Shown here: positions 33,823 to 44,989 of the stretch, one piece after another
Layout of the letters: every line of letters starts with the position of its first letter
Numbering within the stretch: position 1 is the stretch's first letter
NCBI GenBank assembly: GCA_016719755.1
Contig: JADJYM010000012.1
Coordinates: 129,001-193,000, forward strand
From: Novosphingobium sp.
GTDB taxonomy: Bacteria > Pseudomonadota > Alphaproteobacteria > Sphingomonadales > Sphingomonadaceae
Direction of reading: 5' to 3'
DNA length: 64,000 nucleotides
Notes under the pieces: model-generated
The model's input: only the letters and a program-made list of their open reading frames with translations
Told to the model about the DNA's origin: nothing
Databases searched by the model: none
Position numbers and translations under genes: made by a program

Positions 33823-35034
33823 ATGGCCACCACCCCTACCGATACCCAGACCGCCGCGCCCGCGATCACGCTTACCCCGCCCGATCCAGTGCCGGTGGTT
33901 GCACCCGAGGCCGCCGTCGGGCTGGTCCCGGTGTCGGACGAAAACAAGTCCAAGCTTCAGAAAAAGGTCGATGCCTTCGTTGCCGACCTGATCGCGCAGG
34001 ATGCCAATTCACCCGAATTCGGCAAGCGCGTGGACCAGCTGACCGCCATGGGCCGCAAGGAAATCATGGCGGCAAGCGGAATGTCCAACCGCTTCCTCGA
34101 CCGGCCGGTGCGGGCGATGGACAAGGATTCGGGCGTTGGCGCGAATCTGGCCGAACTGCGCCGCACGGTGGAAGAGCTTGATCCGGGCCGAAAAGGCAAG
34201 CTTTCCACCGGCCGCAAGATCCTGGGCATCATCCCGTTCGGCAACAGCATGAAGCGCTATTTCACCAGCTACCAGTCGGCGCAGGGGCACATCCAGTCGA
34301 TCCTGGGCCACCTTGCCTCGGGCAAGGACGAGCTGCTGATGGACAATGCCGCGATCGACGTTGAGCGAGCCAAGCTGTGGGAAGCCATGGGCGCGCTGGA
34401 GCAGATGATCCACATCAGCCGCACGCTCGATGCAAAACTTGAGGAAAAAGCGGCCGAACTCGACGCGACCGATCCGGCCAAGGCCAAGGCGATCCGCGAA
34501 AGCGCGCTGTTCTATGTCCGCCAGCGCACCCAGGATCTGCTGACCCAGATGGCGGTCAGCGTGCAGGGCTATCTGGCGCTCGACCTGGTCAAGAAGAACA
34601 ACGTGGAACTGGTGAAGGGCGTGGACCGCGCGAGCACCACCACGGTGGCCGCGCTGCGCACCGCCGTAACGGTTGCCCAGGCGATGACCAACCAGCGGCT
34701 CGTGCTGGAACAGATCACCGCGCTCAACTCCACCACCGCGCAGATCATCGATTCCACCGGAACCCTCCTGCGCGAGCAGACCGGGCGGATTCACGAGCAG
34801 GCGGCATCGAGCACGATCCCGCTGGAAACGCTGCAACGGGCCTTCCAGAACATCTACGATACGATGGACAACATCGATACCTTCAAGGTCAAGGCGCTGG
34901 AAAGCATGAAGCAGACCGTGACCACCCTGACCGCCGAGGTCGAAAAGTCCAAGGGCTATATCGCCCGGGCCGAAGGCGCGGCGCAGGCCGCCCACGCGGC
35001 GGACGCGCCCAGCCTGCTGAGCCTGGAGGGCTGA
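33823..35034 (+). CDS. TelA-family (toxic anion resistance) protein
   Basis: This 403-residue soluble, highly helical protein matches the TelA family (PF05816-type). Typical segments are GKLSTGRKILGIIPFGNSMKRYFTSYQSAQGHIQSILGHL, ALEQMIHISRTLDAKLEE and SVQGYLALDLVKKNNVELVKGVDRASTTTVAALRTAVTVAQA. The first 45 residues are Pro/Ala-rich. The name comes from tellurite resistance plasmids, but most members are linked to XpaC-like proteins and envelope stress, and no ter genes are present. It is first in a three-gene operon. Confidence 0.9.
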   Translation: MATTPTDTQTAAPAITLTPPDPVPVVAPEAAVGLVPVSDENKSKLQKKVDAFVADLIAQDANSPEFGKRVDQLTAMGRKEIMAASGMSNRFLDRPVRAMDKDSGVGANLAELRRTVEELDPGRKGKLSTGRKILGIIPFGNSMKRYFTSYQSAQGHIQSILGHLASGKDELLMDNAAIDVERAKLWEAMGALEQMIHISRTLDAKLEEKAAELDATDPAKAKAIRESALFYVRQRTQDLLTQMAVSVQGYLALDLVKKNNVELVKGVDRASTTTVAALRTAVTVAQAMTNQRLVLEQITALNSTTAQIIDSTGTLLREQTGRIHEQAASSTIPLETLQRAFQNIYDTMDNIDTFKVKALESMKQTVTTLTAEVEKSKGYIARAEGAAQAAHAADAPSLLSLEG

Positions 35035-35035
35035 C

Positions 35036-35779
35036 TTGTCCTCTCCGTCGCACGATTCCGACCGTATCCTGCTCCAGGCGCGCCAGTCGCTGCAGCACCA
35101 GCGCGCGGGCGGGCGCCGGACAGGCTCGATCGGGCGGCGCTCGGCGGCGCTGAAGCGCGACCACGCCTTTCGCAAGCTGGTGCGGATCCTGCTGGCGGTC
35201 AGCGCGATCCTGATGGGCGCGATGATCGCGGGGCTGATCATCAACGGAATCGGCTGGGGCGGGATCATCATTACCCTGCTGGCGATCATCGTCGCGGTCG
35301 GCGTGCTGGGCGTGTTCCCCCGGCTCCCTTCGCCCAGCCTTGAATCGCTGGGCAAGGCCGACGTGAAGACGCTGGTCGGGCGGACCGAGCTGTGGCTGGA
35401 ACGCCAGCGCCCCGCCCTTCCCGCGCCCGCGGTCCAGCTGGTTGACCAGATCGGCCTGCAACTCGACGCGCTAGGCCTTCAGCTGGACGGGCTGGACGAG
35501 CGCGCCCCCGCCGCGCAGGAAGTGCGCAAGCTGGTGGGCGAGCATTTGCCCAAACTGGTATCCAGCTACACCTCGATCCCCCGCCACCTGCGTACCGAAG
35601 CGCGTGCGGGCGGGACGCCGGACCAGCAGTTGACCGAAAGTCTGGGCAAGATCAGCACCGAGATCGACAGCGTGACCCGCCAGCTCGCCAGCGGCGCGAT
35701 TGACAACCTGGCGATTCGGACGCGCTACCTCGATTACAAGTACGGCGGGGCGCTGGACCAGACGGAGACGAAACCCTGA
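35036..35779 (+). CDS. XpaC-like membrane protein partner of TelA
   Basis: This 247-residue protein has a basic N-terminal region, two adjacent membrane spans (about 47-66 and 72-93) and a cytosolic helical domain (about 105-247) containing a ...LGLQLDGLDER segment. This layout and the position after telA are those of XpaC-type proteins that commonly pair with TelA. The start is TTG at 35036, one base after the telA stop, and its stop overlaps the next ATG by one base. Confidence 0.7.
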   Translation: MSSPSHDSDRILLQARQSLQHQRAGGRRTGSIGRRSAALKRDHAFRKLVRILLAVSAILMGAMIAGLIINGIGWGGIIITLLAIIVAVGVLGVFPRLPSPSLESLGKADVKTLVGRTELWLERQRPALPAPAVQLVDQIGLQLDALGLQLDGLDERAPAAQEVRKLVGEHLPKLVSSYTSIPRHLRTEARAGGTPDQQLTESLGKISTEIDSVTRQLASGAIDNLAIRTRYLDYKYGGALDQTETKP

Positions 35780-36075
35780 TGCGCATTGCCCTGCCCCATA
35801 CCCTTGGCAAGGACGAGCTGCGGCGGCGGCTGAAGGAGCGTTCCGGCGAACTGGCCGAACTGATACCCGGCGGCAATGCCGAGGTGGAAATCGCCTGGCC
35901 GGGCGAGGACCGGATGGACCTGTCGATCGGCGCGATGGGCAAGACGGTATCGGGCCATATCGAACTGGCCGACGCGGAAATCGTGTTCGAGATCGGCCTG
36001 CCCGCCGCCCTCGCCTTTGCCGAACCTCTGGTGCGCGGCGCGGTCGAGGCCAAGACCCGCAAGCTGCTGGCCTGA
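35779..36075 (+). CDS. Polyhydroxyalkanoic acid system family protein
   Basis: This 98-residue protein matches the PHA granule-regulator-like family (PHA_gran_rgn). It begins MRIALPHTLGKDELRRRLKER and ends with VEAKTRKLLA. Members bind or accompany PHA granules, but many occur in genomes as small proteins of unknown role. No phaC or phasin gene is nearby. It is the last gene of the telA operon. Confidence 0.8.
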   Translation: MRIALPHTLGKDELRRRLKERSGELAELIPGGNAEVEIAWPGEDRMDLSIGAMGKTVSGHIELADAEIVFEIGLPAALAFAEPLVRGAVEAKTRKLLA

Positions 36076-36087
36076 TCCGCCCCCGAG

Positions 36088-36116
36088 CGTCGTCCCCGGT
36101 CAAGCCAGGGACGACG
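36088..36116. repeat. Palindromic hairpin between convergent genes
   Basis: CGTCGTCCC (36088-36096) pairs exactly with GGGACGACG (36108-36116) across 11 bases. It sits in the 41-base gap between the PHA-family gene and the DUF2721 gene. Similar dispersed palindromes are common in sphingomonad genomes, and the position also suits a shared terminator. Confidence 0.6.
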
Positions 36117-36557
36117 TCAGATTTCCCGCTCAAGCTCCAGATAGGCGCGCGGGATGCGCAGCTGCGCGGCAGCCACCTGAATCTCGCGCAGGAACAGGAC
36201 CAGCGCCCACATCAGCAGAGCGATGGCGATCAGGAACACGCCCGCCGCCAGCAATTGCAGGCTGACGTGGGCGATCTCCTCAAGGAACAGCACCGCAACC
36301 GTCGTGCCGATGCACAGGCCCGCAACGACCAGCAGGCGGAAAGCGCGGGTAATCAGGGTGATGCGGCGGTCGAGCAGGCGGATTTCGGCAACCACCTCGT
36401 CATGATCCGCCCCTTCGGTCGAGACGTGCCGTTCCTGCAATTGCCGCGAACGGTCCACCACCCGCCCCAGCCGCGATGACAGCAGGTTGAGGATGTTGCC
36501 AATCGCCACCAGCACGAAGACGGGAGCAAGCGCGAGCTGGATGGTCTGGGCGATCAT
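36117..36557 (-). CDS. DUF2721 membrane protein
   Basis: This 146-residue protein has an N-terminal span with APVFVLVAIGNILNLLSSRLGRVVDRSR, typical of DUF2721, followed by a polar loop and two further spans (about 64-86 and 90-115). The function of the family is unknown. ATG at 36557 gives the family N terminus MIAQTIQLALAP. It diverges from the lipocalin gene. Confidence 0.85.
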   Translation of the reverse strand: MIAQTIQLALAPVFVLVAIGNILNLLSSRLGRVVDRSRQLQERHVSTEGADHDEVVAEIRLLDRRITLITRAFRLLVVAGLCIGTTVAVLFLEEIAHVSLQLLAAGVFLIAIALLMWALVLFLREIQVAAAQLRIPRAYLELEREI

Positions 36558-36630
36558 GCGGCTGGAATACCGGGCAACTCTCCCCATATTCAAGTAGCGA
36601 TCACACCAGCGCCAAGGAGCGCCCGGAACC

Positions 36631-37182
36631 ATGACCCCATCAAGACTTCCCGTGTTCGCCGCGGCAGCCCTTGCCGCGCTGGTGCTGGCCGGCTGCGCCG
36701 CGCTGGGCGCGAAGCATCCCGTCGGCAACGCCGCCGTGCCGCAGCCTGCCAAGGCGGTCGAACTGTCGCGCTATCTGGGCCGCTGGTACGAGATTGCCCG
36801 CTATGAACAGGGCTTCCAGAAGGACTGCGAAGGCGTGACCGCCGACTACGCCCTGCGCGCCGATGGCGGGATCGACGTGCTCAACCGCTGCCGCAAGCCC
36901 GATGGCCGGATCAGCAATGCCAGGGGCCGCGCGAAGATCGTCGATGCGGCGACCAACGCCAAGCTCAAGGTCAGCTTCTTTGGCCCGTTCTTTGGCGATT
37001 ACTGGGTGCTGGATCATGCTGACGATTACAGCTGGTCCATCGTCGGCGAGCCTTCGGGCCGCTACCTGTGGCTGCTCAGCCGCGAGGCCCGGCCCGGCGA
37101 GGCGCGGGTGACCGAACTGGTCGAGCGGGCCAGGACGCTGGGCTATGACACCTCGATGCTGCGAATGACCACGCAGCACTGA
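36631..37182 (+). CDS. blc: Bacterial lipocalin (Blc-like)
   Basis: This 183-residue outer-membrane lipocalin has a lipobox LAGC at Cys22 and the lipocalin signature region SRYLGRWYEIARYEQGFQKDCEGVTADY near 46-73. Later motifs are FFGDYWVLDHADDYSWSIVGEPSGRYLWLLSR and a C-terminal helix. Blc proteins bind lysophospholipids or fatty acids in a beta barrel and help membrane maintenance. It is transcribed alone, and its end is followed by the strong hairpin at 37206-37239. Confidence 0.93.
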   Translation: MTPSRLPVFAAAALAALVLAGCAALGAKHPVGNAAVPQPAKAVELSRYLGRWYEIARYEQGFQKDCEGVTADYALRADGGIDVLNRCRKPDGRISNARGRAKIVDAATNAKLKVSFFGPFFGDYWVLDHADDYSWSIVGEPSGRYLWLLSREARPGEARVTELVERARTLGYDTSMLRMTTQH

Positions 37183-37205
37183 GGCCTGCCCGCCGCAATC
37201 CGCCA

Positions 37206-37239
37206 CCGTTCGTGTCGAGCGTAGCCGCGACACGAACGG
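37206..37239. terminator. Perfect 12-bp stem hairpin between blc and acs
   Basis: CCGTTCGTGTCG (37206-37217) pairs exactly with CGACACGAACGG (37228-37239) across 10 bases. It lies between two convergent genes, so it can stop transcription from both sides, but it lacks a T run. The core GTTCGTGTCGAGCGTAG is like dispersed palindromes I associate with sphingomonads, so it may be a REP-type element. Confidence 0.65.
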
Positions 37240-37254
37240 ACCCGGTAAACCGCC

Positions 37255-39183
<1,929 letters not shown>

Positions 39184-39241
39184 GGGAATCTCTCTCCGTT
39201 TCCCCGATCCATGCCGCCAGCGCGCGCCGCGATCAAGCCGA

Positions 39242-39970
39242 TCAGAAGAAGAACTTCTGTTGCCAGTAGAATATAGCGCTGACCGGCTCGCCAGCGGCAT
39301 TTTTGGCGGGTCTGAAGCGCAGCCGCTCCATGGCCAGCCGGCAAGTCGCCGCATCGGTATCGGGCAACCCGCTGGACCGGTAGATCCGGCAGGAAACCGC
39401 ACGCCCTTCCGGGTCGATCGTCAGTGCCAGGATCACTGCCTTGCCGATCCGCGCCTCGCGCCCGCCGGGGGGAACGGGAAAGTCGCGGGCATTGTCGATC
39501 CGCCCGGAGACATGGACCGGCTTGCTCGCCAATCCGCCGCCCGGCCCGCTGCCGCCGCTGCCTGCCCCCGTGCCGCTGCCCGCGCCCGCCGCACCGGTGC
39601 CCGATCCCTGCTCGCCCGCGCCCGAAGTGTCGGCGCTGCCGCTGGCACTGGCGAGCGGTGCGCTTCCCCGGGCCAGTTCCACCCTGGGACGCTCTGCCCT
39701 GACCTCACGCGGGACGGCCTTCTTCCCCGCCTCGCCCGCCCCGCCCGCCGCTGCGGGAACCGGCGCCGGTCCGGGCGGCGGCGGAGGCGGAGGCGCGGTG
39801 ATCGTTACGGTGAACGTGGAAACCACCGTTTCCACCGCCTTCCCGGCAAAATCCGGCGCGAAAGCGCGAATCAGCGCGAACAGTACCGCCACGTGCAGCA
39901 GCGCGACCAGCGCGGCCACCCCAAGGCGGATGCGCGGCGGTGCGGAAAGATCGAGGTCGTTCTCGTCCAT
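39242..39970 (-). CDS. TonB-family energy transducer protein
   Basis: This 242-residue protein has an N-terminal cytosolic stretch, one membrane span (about 17-39), a periplasmic proline run (eight prolines within [13 protein letters not shown]) and a Gly/Ser-rich linker to about 155. A C-terminal TonB domain follows, with [44 protein letters not shown] and ending in RFRPAKN...WQQKFFF. It would couple the proton gradient to TonB-dependent receptors. No exbBD or receptor gene is adjacent. Confidence 0.88.
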   Translation of the reverse strand: MDENDLDLSAPPRIRLGVAALVALLHVAVLFALIRAFAPDFAGKAVETVVSTFTVTITAPPPPPPPGPAPVPAAAGGAGEAGKKAVPREVRAERPRVELARGSAPLASASGSADTSGAGEQGSGTGAAGAGSGTGAGSGGSGPGGGLASKPVHVSGRIDNARDFPVPPGGREARIGKAVILALTIDPEGRAVSCRIYRSSGLPDTDAATCRLAMERLRFRPAKNAAGEPVSAIFYWQQKFFF

Positions 39971-40216
39971 GGGGCCTTATGCCACCACCCGCGCGCGGCG
40001 TCGATCAACCGCAGCGACAACCCTTCGCCCTTCGCCGGTGCCGCTCGAAGGAACGGCCGGACAAGCGGCGCAGCCCCGCAGGCCCCGGTCACAGGCCTTT
40101 CGCTGCCCGTCTGTCGGGCATTTCGACGATCGGGCACCAACCCGCGCCGCGCTGAATGCCATTACCATCCGCGCGAGCAGTCCCGATCGGGCGGGGACAG
40201 ACTTGGGGGCCTGGCG

Positions 40217-42043
40217 ATGATCGAAAAGTTCTACGTTGCCACCTCTGGCGGCCAGATCCACGGCCGCAAGGCCGGATCGGGCGCGACCCCGGTAGTCCTG
40301 CTGCACCGGACCCCGGTTTGCTCTGCCGGATTCACCCGGGTGATGGAGTTTCTGGAACGGGCGGGACAAGCCTGCGTCGCCCTCGACAGTCCCGGTTTCG
40401 GTGGCAGTTTCTTGCCGCAGGGCGCTCCCTCCGCCCGCGACTATGGCGCCTGGCTGCTCGAGGCGATTGACGCCCTGGGGATCGAGCGCTTCCACCTTGC
40501 CGCGCATCACACGGGAACGCATTTCGCTGCGGAAATTGCCGCCATGGTGCCGGACAGGTCCTTGTCGCTGACCCTGTCGGGCATATTGCTCGCCCCGGCG
40601 GACGAACGCGCCGCGATGCGCGCCGAGATGGGCGATGCGGCCGCCGTCGATCTTGACGGGGCCTACATAACCGAAACGTACCGCCTGATGCGCTCGTTGT
40701 TCCTCGATCCGCAGCCAGACCTGGTCCACGCCGAAGCCATGGGCGCGCTGGTTGCGGGCAAGGGGCGCGATCTCGCGTTCGACGCGATCTTCGCGCAGGA
40801 TTTCGCAGGGCTGCTCGCCAAGGTGCTCGAAACCGGCCGCACTCCGGTAAGGGTTGTCCAGGCCAGCGACGACCCGCTGACCCTCAACGGCATGCTCGAT
40901 CGGCTGCGCCAGCAATTTCCCGCCGTTCCCGTCGAGGTAACCGGGCCGGCATTTCTTGCAACACCCGAACGGCAAAGCGGCGCTTTCGCCCGTTCGATCC
41001 TGAACCAGATCAAAGGCCCAAGCTCCATGGAAAACCGCCGCTATCAACTTGCCCGCAGCGCCAACGGTTACGATCTGGTCCGGGCCGACGGCGATATTCC
41101 CGCACCGGGCGCGGGAGAGGTGCTGGTGCGCGTCCGCGCCGTGTCGCTCAATCGGCGGGACCTGGGCGTCCGCGACCTGTCCTATCCGGTGAATGGCGCC
41201 GATCATTTCGTGCCGCTTTCGGATGCCGCTGGCGAAGTTGTCGCGGTTGGCGAAGGCGTCACCGGCTGGAAAGCCGGAGACCGGGTCGCTTCGGCGTTCA
41301 TGCAGAACCACGCGGGCGGAAGGCTTACCCTGCCCGCGGTGCTGTCCGCGCTTGGTTCGGGCGGGCCTGGCGTGTTTGCCGACCACGTCATCCTTGCCGA
41401 AAGCGGGCTCGTCGCGGTCCCGCAGGACTGGAGCTTTGCAGAGGCCGCCTGCCTGCCCTGCGCGGGCGTGACCGCCTGGTCCGCGCTCCGCACCCTGGGG
41501 AACGTCCAGCCCGGCGATAGCGTGGCGGTGATCGGCACCGGCGGAGTTGCGCTGTTCGCGATCCAGCTCGCCGCAGCCATGGGGGCCAGGCCAATCGTGC
41601 TGTCATCAGGCGAAGAGAAGATTGCGCGCGCTCGGGCGCTCGGCGCCGTTGATGCGATAAACTATCGCGAGTGTCCCGAATGGGCCGACGAGCTGCGCAA
41701 GCGCACCAATGGGGCTGGCGTCGATCATGTCATAGAGCTTGGCGGCTCTGGCACGCTGCAGCGCTCCATCGCGGCGCTCGGGCTGAATGGCCACCTTGCG
41801 CTGATCGGGGCACTCGACGGTTTCGGCGGCACGATCGATGCCTTGCCGCTGATTTTCTCTGCCCTGCGGGTCAGTGCGGTCATGGTCGGTTCGCGCAAGG
41901 ATCACGAGGAGCTGTCGCGGTTCATGGCCGACAAGGGGCTGAAGCCGGTGATCGACAGCACCTATCCATTCGAACAGGCCGAAGCCGCCTATGCCCGCGC
42001 CAATGAAGGCGCGTTCGGCAAGGTCGTCGTCAGGCTGGACTGA
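40217..42043 (+). CDS. Fusion of an alpha/beta-hydrolase-fold domain and a zinc-independent quinone oxidoreductase (MDR)
   Basis: One 608-residue frame joins two domains with no stop between them. Residues 1-270 are an alpha/beta hydrolase (LLHRTP oxyanion loop near 29-34). The nucleophile elbow reads AHHTG at 96-100, so His98 stands where Ser is usual. Residues 271-608 are a medium-chain dehydrogenase: GAGEVLVRVRAVSLNRRDL, AGVTAWSAL, the NAD(P) motif GTGGVALFAIQLAAAMGA, and a C-terminal TYPFEQAEAAYA. The zinc-binding cysteines of alcohol dehydrogenases are missing. An internal ATG at 41027 with AAAGG ten bases upstream could give the second domain alone. Upstream, 39971-40216 shows no gene. 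Confidence 0.8.
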   Translation: MIEKFYVATSGGQIHGRKAGSGATPVVLLHRTPVCSAGFTRVMEFLERAGQACVALDSPGFGGSFLPQGAPSARDYGAWLLEAIDALGIERFHLAAHHTGTHFAAEIAAMVPDRSLSLTLSGILLAPADERAAMRAEMGDAAAVDLDGAYITETYRLMRSLFLDPQPDLVHAEAMGALVAGKGRDLAFDAIFAQDFAGLLAKVLETGRTPVRVVQASDDPLTLNGMLDRLRQQFPAVPVEVTGPAFLATPERQSGAFARSILNQIKGPSSMENRRYQLARSANGYDLVRADGDIPAPGAGEVLVRVRAVSLNRRDLGVRDLSYPVNGADHFVPLSDAAGEVVAVGEGVTGWKAGDRVASAFMQNHAGGRLTLPAVLSALGSGGPGVFADHVILAESGLVAVPQDWSFAEAACLPCAGVTAWSALRTLGNVQPGDSVAVIGTGGVALFAIQLAAAMGARPIVLSSGEEKIARARALGAVDAINYRECPEWADELRKRTNGAGVDHVIELGGSGTLQRSIAALGLNGHLALIGALDGFGGTIDALPLIFSALRVSAVMVGSRKDHEELSRFMADKGLKPVIDSTYPFEQAEAAYARANEGAFGKVVVRLD

Positions 42044-42066
42044 CCAGCGAACTAGGGGAACGGATC

Positions 42067-42777
42067 ATGGCTACATGGCTGGTTACCGGCGCGAACCGGG
42101 GCATCGGGCTTGAGTATGCGCGGCAGCTGGCCAGGGTCGGCGAAACAGTGATTGCGACCGCCCGCAATCCCGCCGGTGCCGCCGAACTGGCGGATCTCAC
42201 CGCCGCGAACCCGCAGCTGCGGGTTGAGGCCCTGGATCTTGAAGATCGCGCGTCCATCATCGCGCTGGGCCATCGGCTGGAAGGCACCCCGGTCGATGTC
42301 CTGCTCAACAATGCGGGCCTCTATGGCGGCAGCTGGGACAACGCCTCGCACCGCCAGAGCCATGACAACATGGACTATGACCTGTGGGAACAGATCATGC
42401 GGGTCAACGTCCTGGCGCCGTTCCAGATGGTGCAGGTGCTGCGCGCCAGCCTGAATGCGGGCCAGCGCAAGCTGATCATCAACATGTCATCCGATCTCGG
42501 CTCGATCACCAACAACACGCAGGGGCAATCCTATGCCTACCGCTCAAGCAAGGCGGCGCTGAACATGGTGACCAAGGGACTGTCCGCCGAACTGGCGCAA
42601 CAGGGCTTCACGGTTGTCAGCATGGCCCCGGGCTGGACCCAGACCGATCTTGGCGGGGCGTCGGCGCGGTGGCCGGTGGAAGAGAGCGTGGCAAACCAGA
42701 TCAAGGTCATCGCGGGCCTTTCCGCGCAGGACAATGGCCGGTTCGTCGACCTGCTGGGCAGGACCGTCCCCTGGTAA
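42067..42777 (+). CDS. Short-chain dehydrogenase/reductase
   Basis: This 236-residue SDR has the cofactor motif TGANRGIG at 7-14, the structural NNAG near 77, the catalytic Ser in NMSSDLGS, and YAYRSSKAA with the Tyr-X3-Lys pair. A WTQTDLGG element matches the PGWxxTD motif of the classical class. It lies 23 bases after the fusion gene on the same strand and may share its pathway. The substrate is unknown. Confidence 0.92.
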   Translation: MATWLVTGANRGIGLEYARQLARVGETVIATARNPAGAAELADLTAANPQLRVEALDLEDRASIIALGHRLEGTPVDVLLNNAGLYGGSWDNASHRQSHDNMDYDLWEQIMRVNVLAPFQMVQVLRASLNAGQRKLIINMSSDLGSITNNTQGQSYAYRSSKAALNMVTKGLSAELAQQGFTVVSMAPGWTQTDLGGASARWPVEESVANQIKVIAGLSAQDNGRFVDLLGRTVPW

Positions 42778-42874
42778 GGGCCGGGCGGAGCCGGGCGGCA
42801 GGGGCCATGCGGCGGCAGGCCCCTTGCGGCGCGCGCTTTGACTCTCCCGAACGCGGCTGTAATGGCTGCGCGCG

Positions 42875-43912
42875 ATGAACAAGCCCGATCCCGGTTCGCG
42901 GCTGGTCCAGCTTGACGGACTGCGAGGTTTGGCCGCGCTGGTCATCATGCTGTACCATCTGGAGATGGTATTCCGCAGCCACGGGCCGTTTGTCCGTGGC
43001 TACCTGATGGTCGATCTGTTCTATCTGCTCAGCGGCTTCGTGCTTGCCGTTTCGACCGAACGCAAGCTTGCGGGCGGGATCGGCGCCCTGGCCTTTACCA
43101 GGGCGCGATTCGTGCGCCTGTGGCCGCTGGTCGCGGTCGGTGCCGGACTGGCGGTTGTGCGGGCCTTCTTCATCGGCATGGCCGATCCCCTGACGCTGCT
43201 GTTCTGGCTGGCGCTAGACCTGGCGATGATACCGGTGCTGACCGGCGTGGGGCCGTTCTACCGCTTCAACGGGCCGCAGTGGACGCTGTTCTGGGAAATC
43301 GTCGCCAATTTCCTGCACGCCCTGCTGCTGCGCCGCGTGCCGACGCGGTGGCTACCGCTGCTGGCGGCCTGCTTTGGCGCCGGGCTGGTGCTTGTCGTCC
43401 AGGATCACGGCGCGGACAATGTCGGGGTCAGCGCGCTCACCTGGGAAACCTGGTACAGGCCGATCGCCCGGGTCGGCTGGTCCTATGTCCTGGGGGTGTG
43501 GATGGGGCGCGTCTACCGCGAAGGATTGCGCACCTCCGGCCTGCCCTGGCACCTGGCCCTGCTGCTTGCGGTCGGCGGGATCATGGCCCTTCCCTACCTG
43601 CCGATCTCCCGCGCGAACGGCGACCTGGCGTTCGTCATGGCCTTCATGCCGCTGGTGATGTGGAACGTGGCGATGAGCCGCCCTCCCCAGGCAATCGGCC
43701 GTATGCTCGAATGGCTCGGCAACTACTCGTTGCCGCTGTACTGCGTCCACCTGACCGTGCTCGTCTGGATTTCGGAACTGCTCGGGCGCGAGGTCTGGGT
43801 GCGGTTTCTGGCGGTCGCCGCGGCCCTTGCCCTGTCCTACCTTTGCTCGCGGCTGATCTCGTTCAAGGGCAAGCCCATCGCGGCGGCGGCCGTGCGGGAG
43901 CCGCAACAATGA
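42875..43912 (+). CDS. Acyltransferase 3 family membrane protein
   Basis: This 345-residue protein has the Acyl_transf_3 signature LDGLRGLAALVIMLYHLEMVF near residues 14-34, whose histidine (YH) is the proposed catalytic residue. About ten membrane spans follow. Such enzymes add acetyl or succinyl groups to surface polysaccharides. Adjacent genes do not reveal the substrate. Confidence 0.85.
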   Translation: MNKPDPGSRLVQLDGLRGLAALVIMLYHLEMVFRSHGPFVRGYLMVDLFYLLSGFVLAVSTERKLAGGIGALAFTRARFVRLWPLVAVGAGLAVVRAFFIGMADPLTLLFWLALDLAMIPVLTGVGPFYRFNGPQWTLFWEIVANFLHALLLRRVPTRWLPLLAACFGAGLVLVVQDHGADNVGVSALTWETWYRPIARVGWSYVLGVWMGRVYREGLRTSGLPWHLALLLAVGGIMALPYLPISRANGDLAFVMAFMPLVMWNVAMSRPPQAIGRMLEWLGNYSLPLYCVHLTVLVWISELLGREVWVRFLAVAAALALSYLCSRLISFKGKPIAAAAVREPQQ

Positions 43913-43969
43913 GCCGCCCCATGCGCGGCGCGGGCTGACGCGCCCGGGGCTTGGCACTATGAGGCCGTC

Positions 43970-44947
43970 ATGAATCCGATCCCACATGATGCCGCGTCAG
44001 GCTTGAGCGTGGCGGCGCTTTACCGGTTCACCCGCCTTGACGACTGCGCCAGCCTGCGCGCGCCGCTTGAGCGGGTCTGCCGGGAGCACGGCGTTCGAGG
44101 CACCCTGCTGCTTGCCCCCGAGGGCATCAACGGCACGATCGCCGGGCATCCGACCGGGATCGGCCGGGTGCTGGCGCATATTCGCGCCTTGCCCGATTGC
44201 GCGGATCTGGACGTCAAGCTGTCAAGCGCGGCGGCCATGCCGTTCCATCGCCTGAAAGTCCGGCTGAAGCGCGAGATCGTGACCATGGGTGAGCCTGACA
44301 TCGATCCCCGGGCCAGTGCCGGAACCTATGTCGAGCCGGAGGAGTGGAACGCGCTGATTTCCGCACCGGATACCATCGTGATCGACACCCGCAACGACTA
44401 TGAGGTGGCCATCGGCACCTTCGCCGGGGCACTCGATCCCGGGACCGCGTCGTTCCGGCAGTTCCCCCAGTGGTTTCGCCAGCAGCGCGATGCGCTGCTC
44501 GGCCAGGGGAAGCAGCCGAAAGTCGCGATGTTCTGCACCGGCGGCATCCGCTGCGAAAAATCGACGGCCTTCCTCAGGCAGGAGGGGGTCGATCAGGTCT
44601 ATCACCTCAAAGGCGGAATCCTCAAATATCTGGAAACCGTGCCAGAGGAACGCAGCTTGTGGCAGGGGGAATGCTTTGTCTTCGACGAGCGGGTGGCGGT
44701 CGGCCATGGGCTGACCGAGGGCACGCACAGTCTCTGCCGGGCCTGTCGCCGCCCGCTGGGTCCGAACGACCGCCAGTCCGCGCTCTATGAAGAAGGGGTA
44801 AGCTGCGCCTCGTGCCATTCGGAGCGAACCGACGCGCAGCGCGCATCCTGCCGGGAACGCCATCGCCAGGAACAACTGGCCGCCGCGCGCGGCAGGGTCC
44901 ACATCGGGGCAGACCCGGCGGGCACTTCCCGCGACGGCGCCGACTGA
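43970..44947 (+). CDS. trhO: tRNA uridine(34) hydroxylase (rhodanese family, TrhO)
   Basis: This 325-residue protein has an N-terminal acylphosphatase-like domain ([14 protein letters not shown] and KREIVTMG), a central rhodanese domain ([14 protein letters not shown], catalytic Cys in [12 protein letters not shown]) and a C-terminal Cys-rich tail (CRACRRP and CASCH) that may bind zinc. This is the arrangement of TrhO/YceA, which makes 5-hydroxyuridine at tRNA position 34. The tail beyond the zinc-like motif is about 30 residues. Confidence 0.92.
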   Translation: MNPIPHDAASGLSVAALYRFTRLDDCASLRAPLERVCREHGVRGTLLLAPEGINGTIAGHPTGIGRVLAHIRALPDCADLDVKLSSAAAMPFHRLKVRLKREIVTMGEPDIDPRASAGTYVEPEEWNALISAPDTIVIDTRNDYEVAIGTFAGALDPGTASFRQFPQWFRQQRDALLGQGKQPKVAMFCTGGIRCEKSTAFLRQEGVDQVYHLKGGILKYLETVPEERSLWQGECFVFDERVAVGHGLTEGTHSLCRACRRPLGPNDRQSALYEEGVSCASCHSERTDAQRASCRERHRQEQLAAARGRVHIGADPAGTSRDGAD

Positions 44948-44989
44948 GCCGGTCCGCCGCGATCCGGTCTTTGCTCGCCAGTGCCCCTT

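Noticed and set aside
33823-35034. A tellurite resistance locus
   Set aside because: The TelA name is historical; no terABCDE or other tellurite genes are present.
39971-40216. Coding extension upstream of the fusion gene
   Set aside because: The frame is open but shows no family sequence; the alpha/beta hydrolase starts cleanly at 40217.
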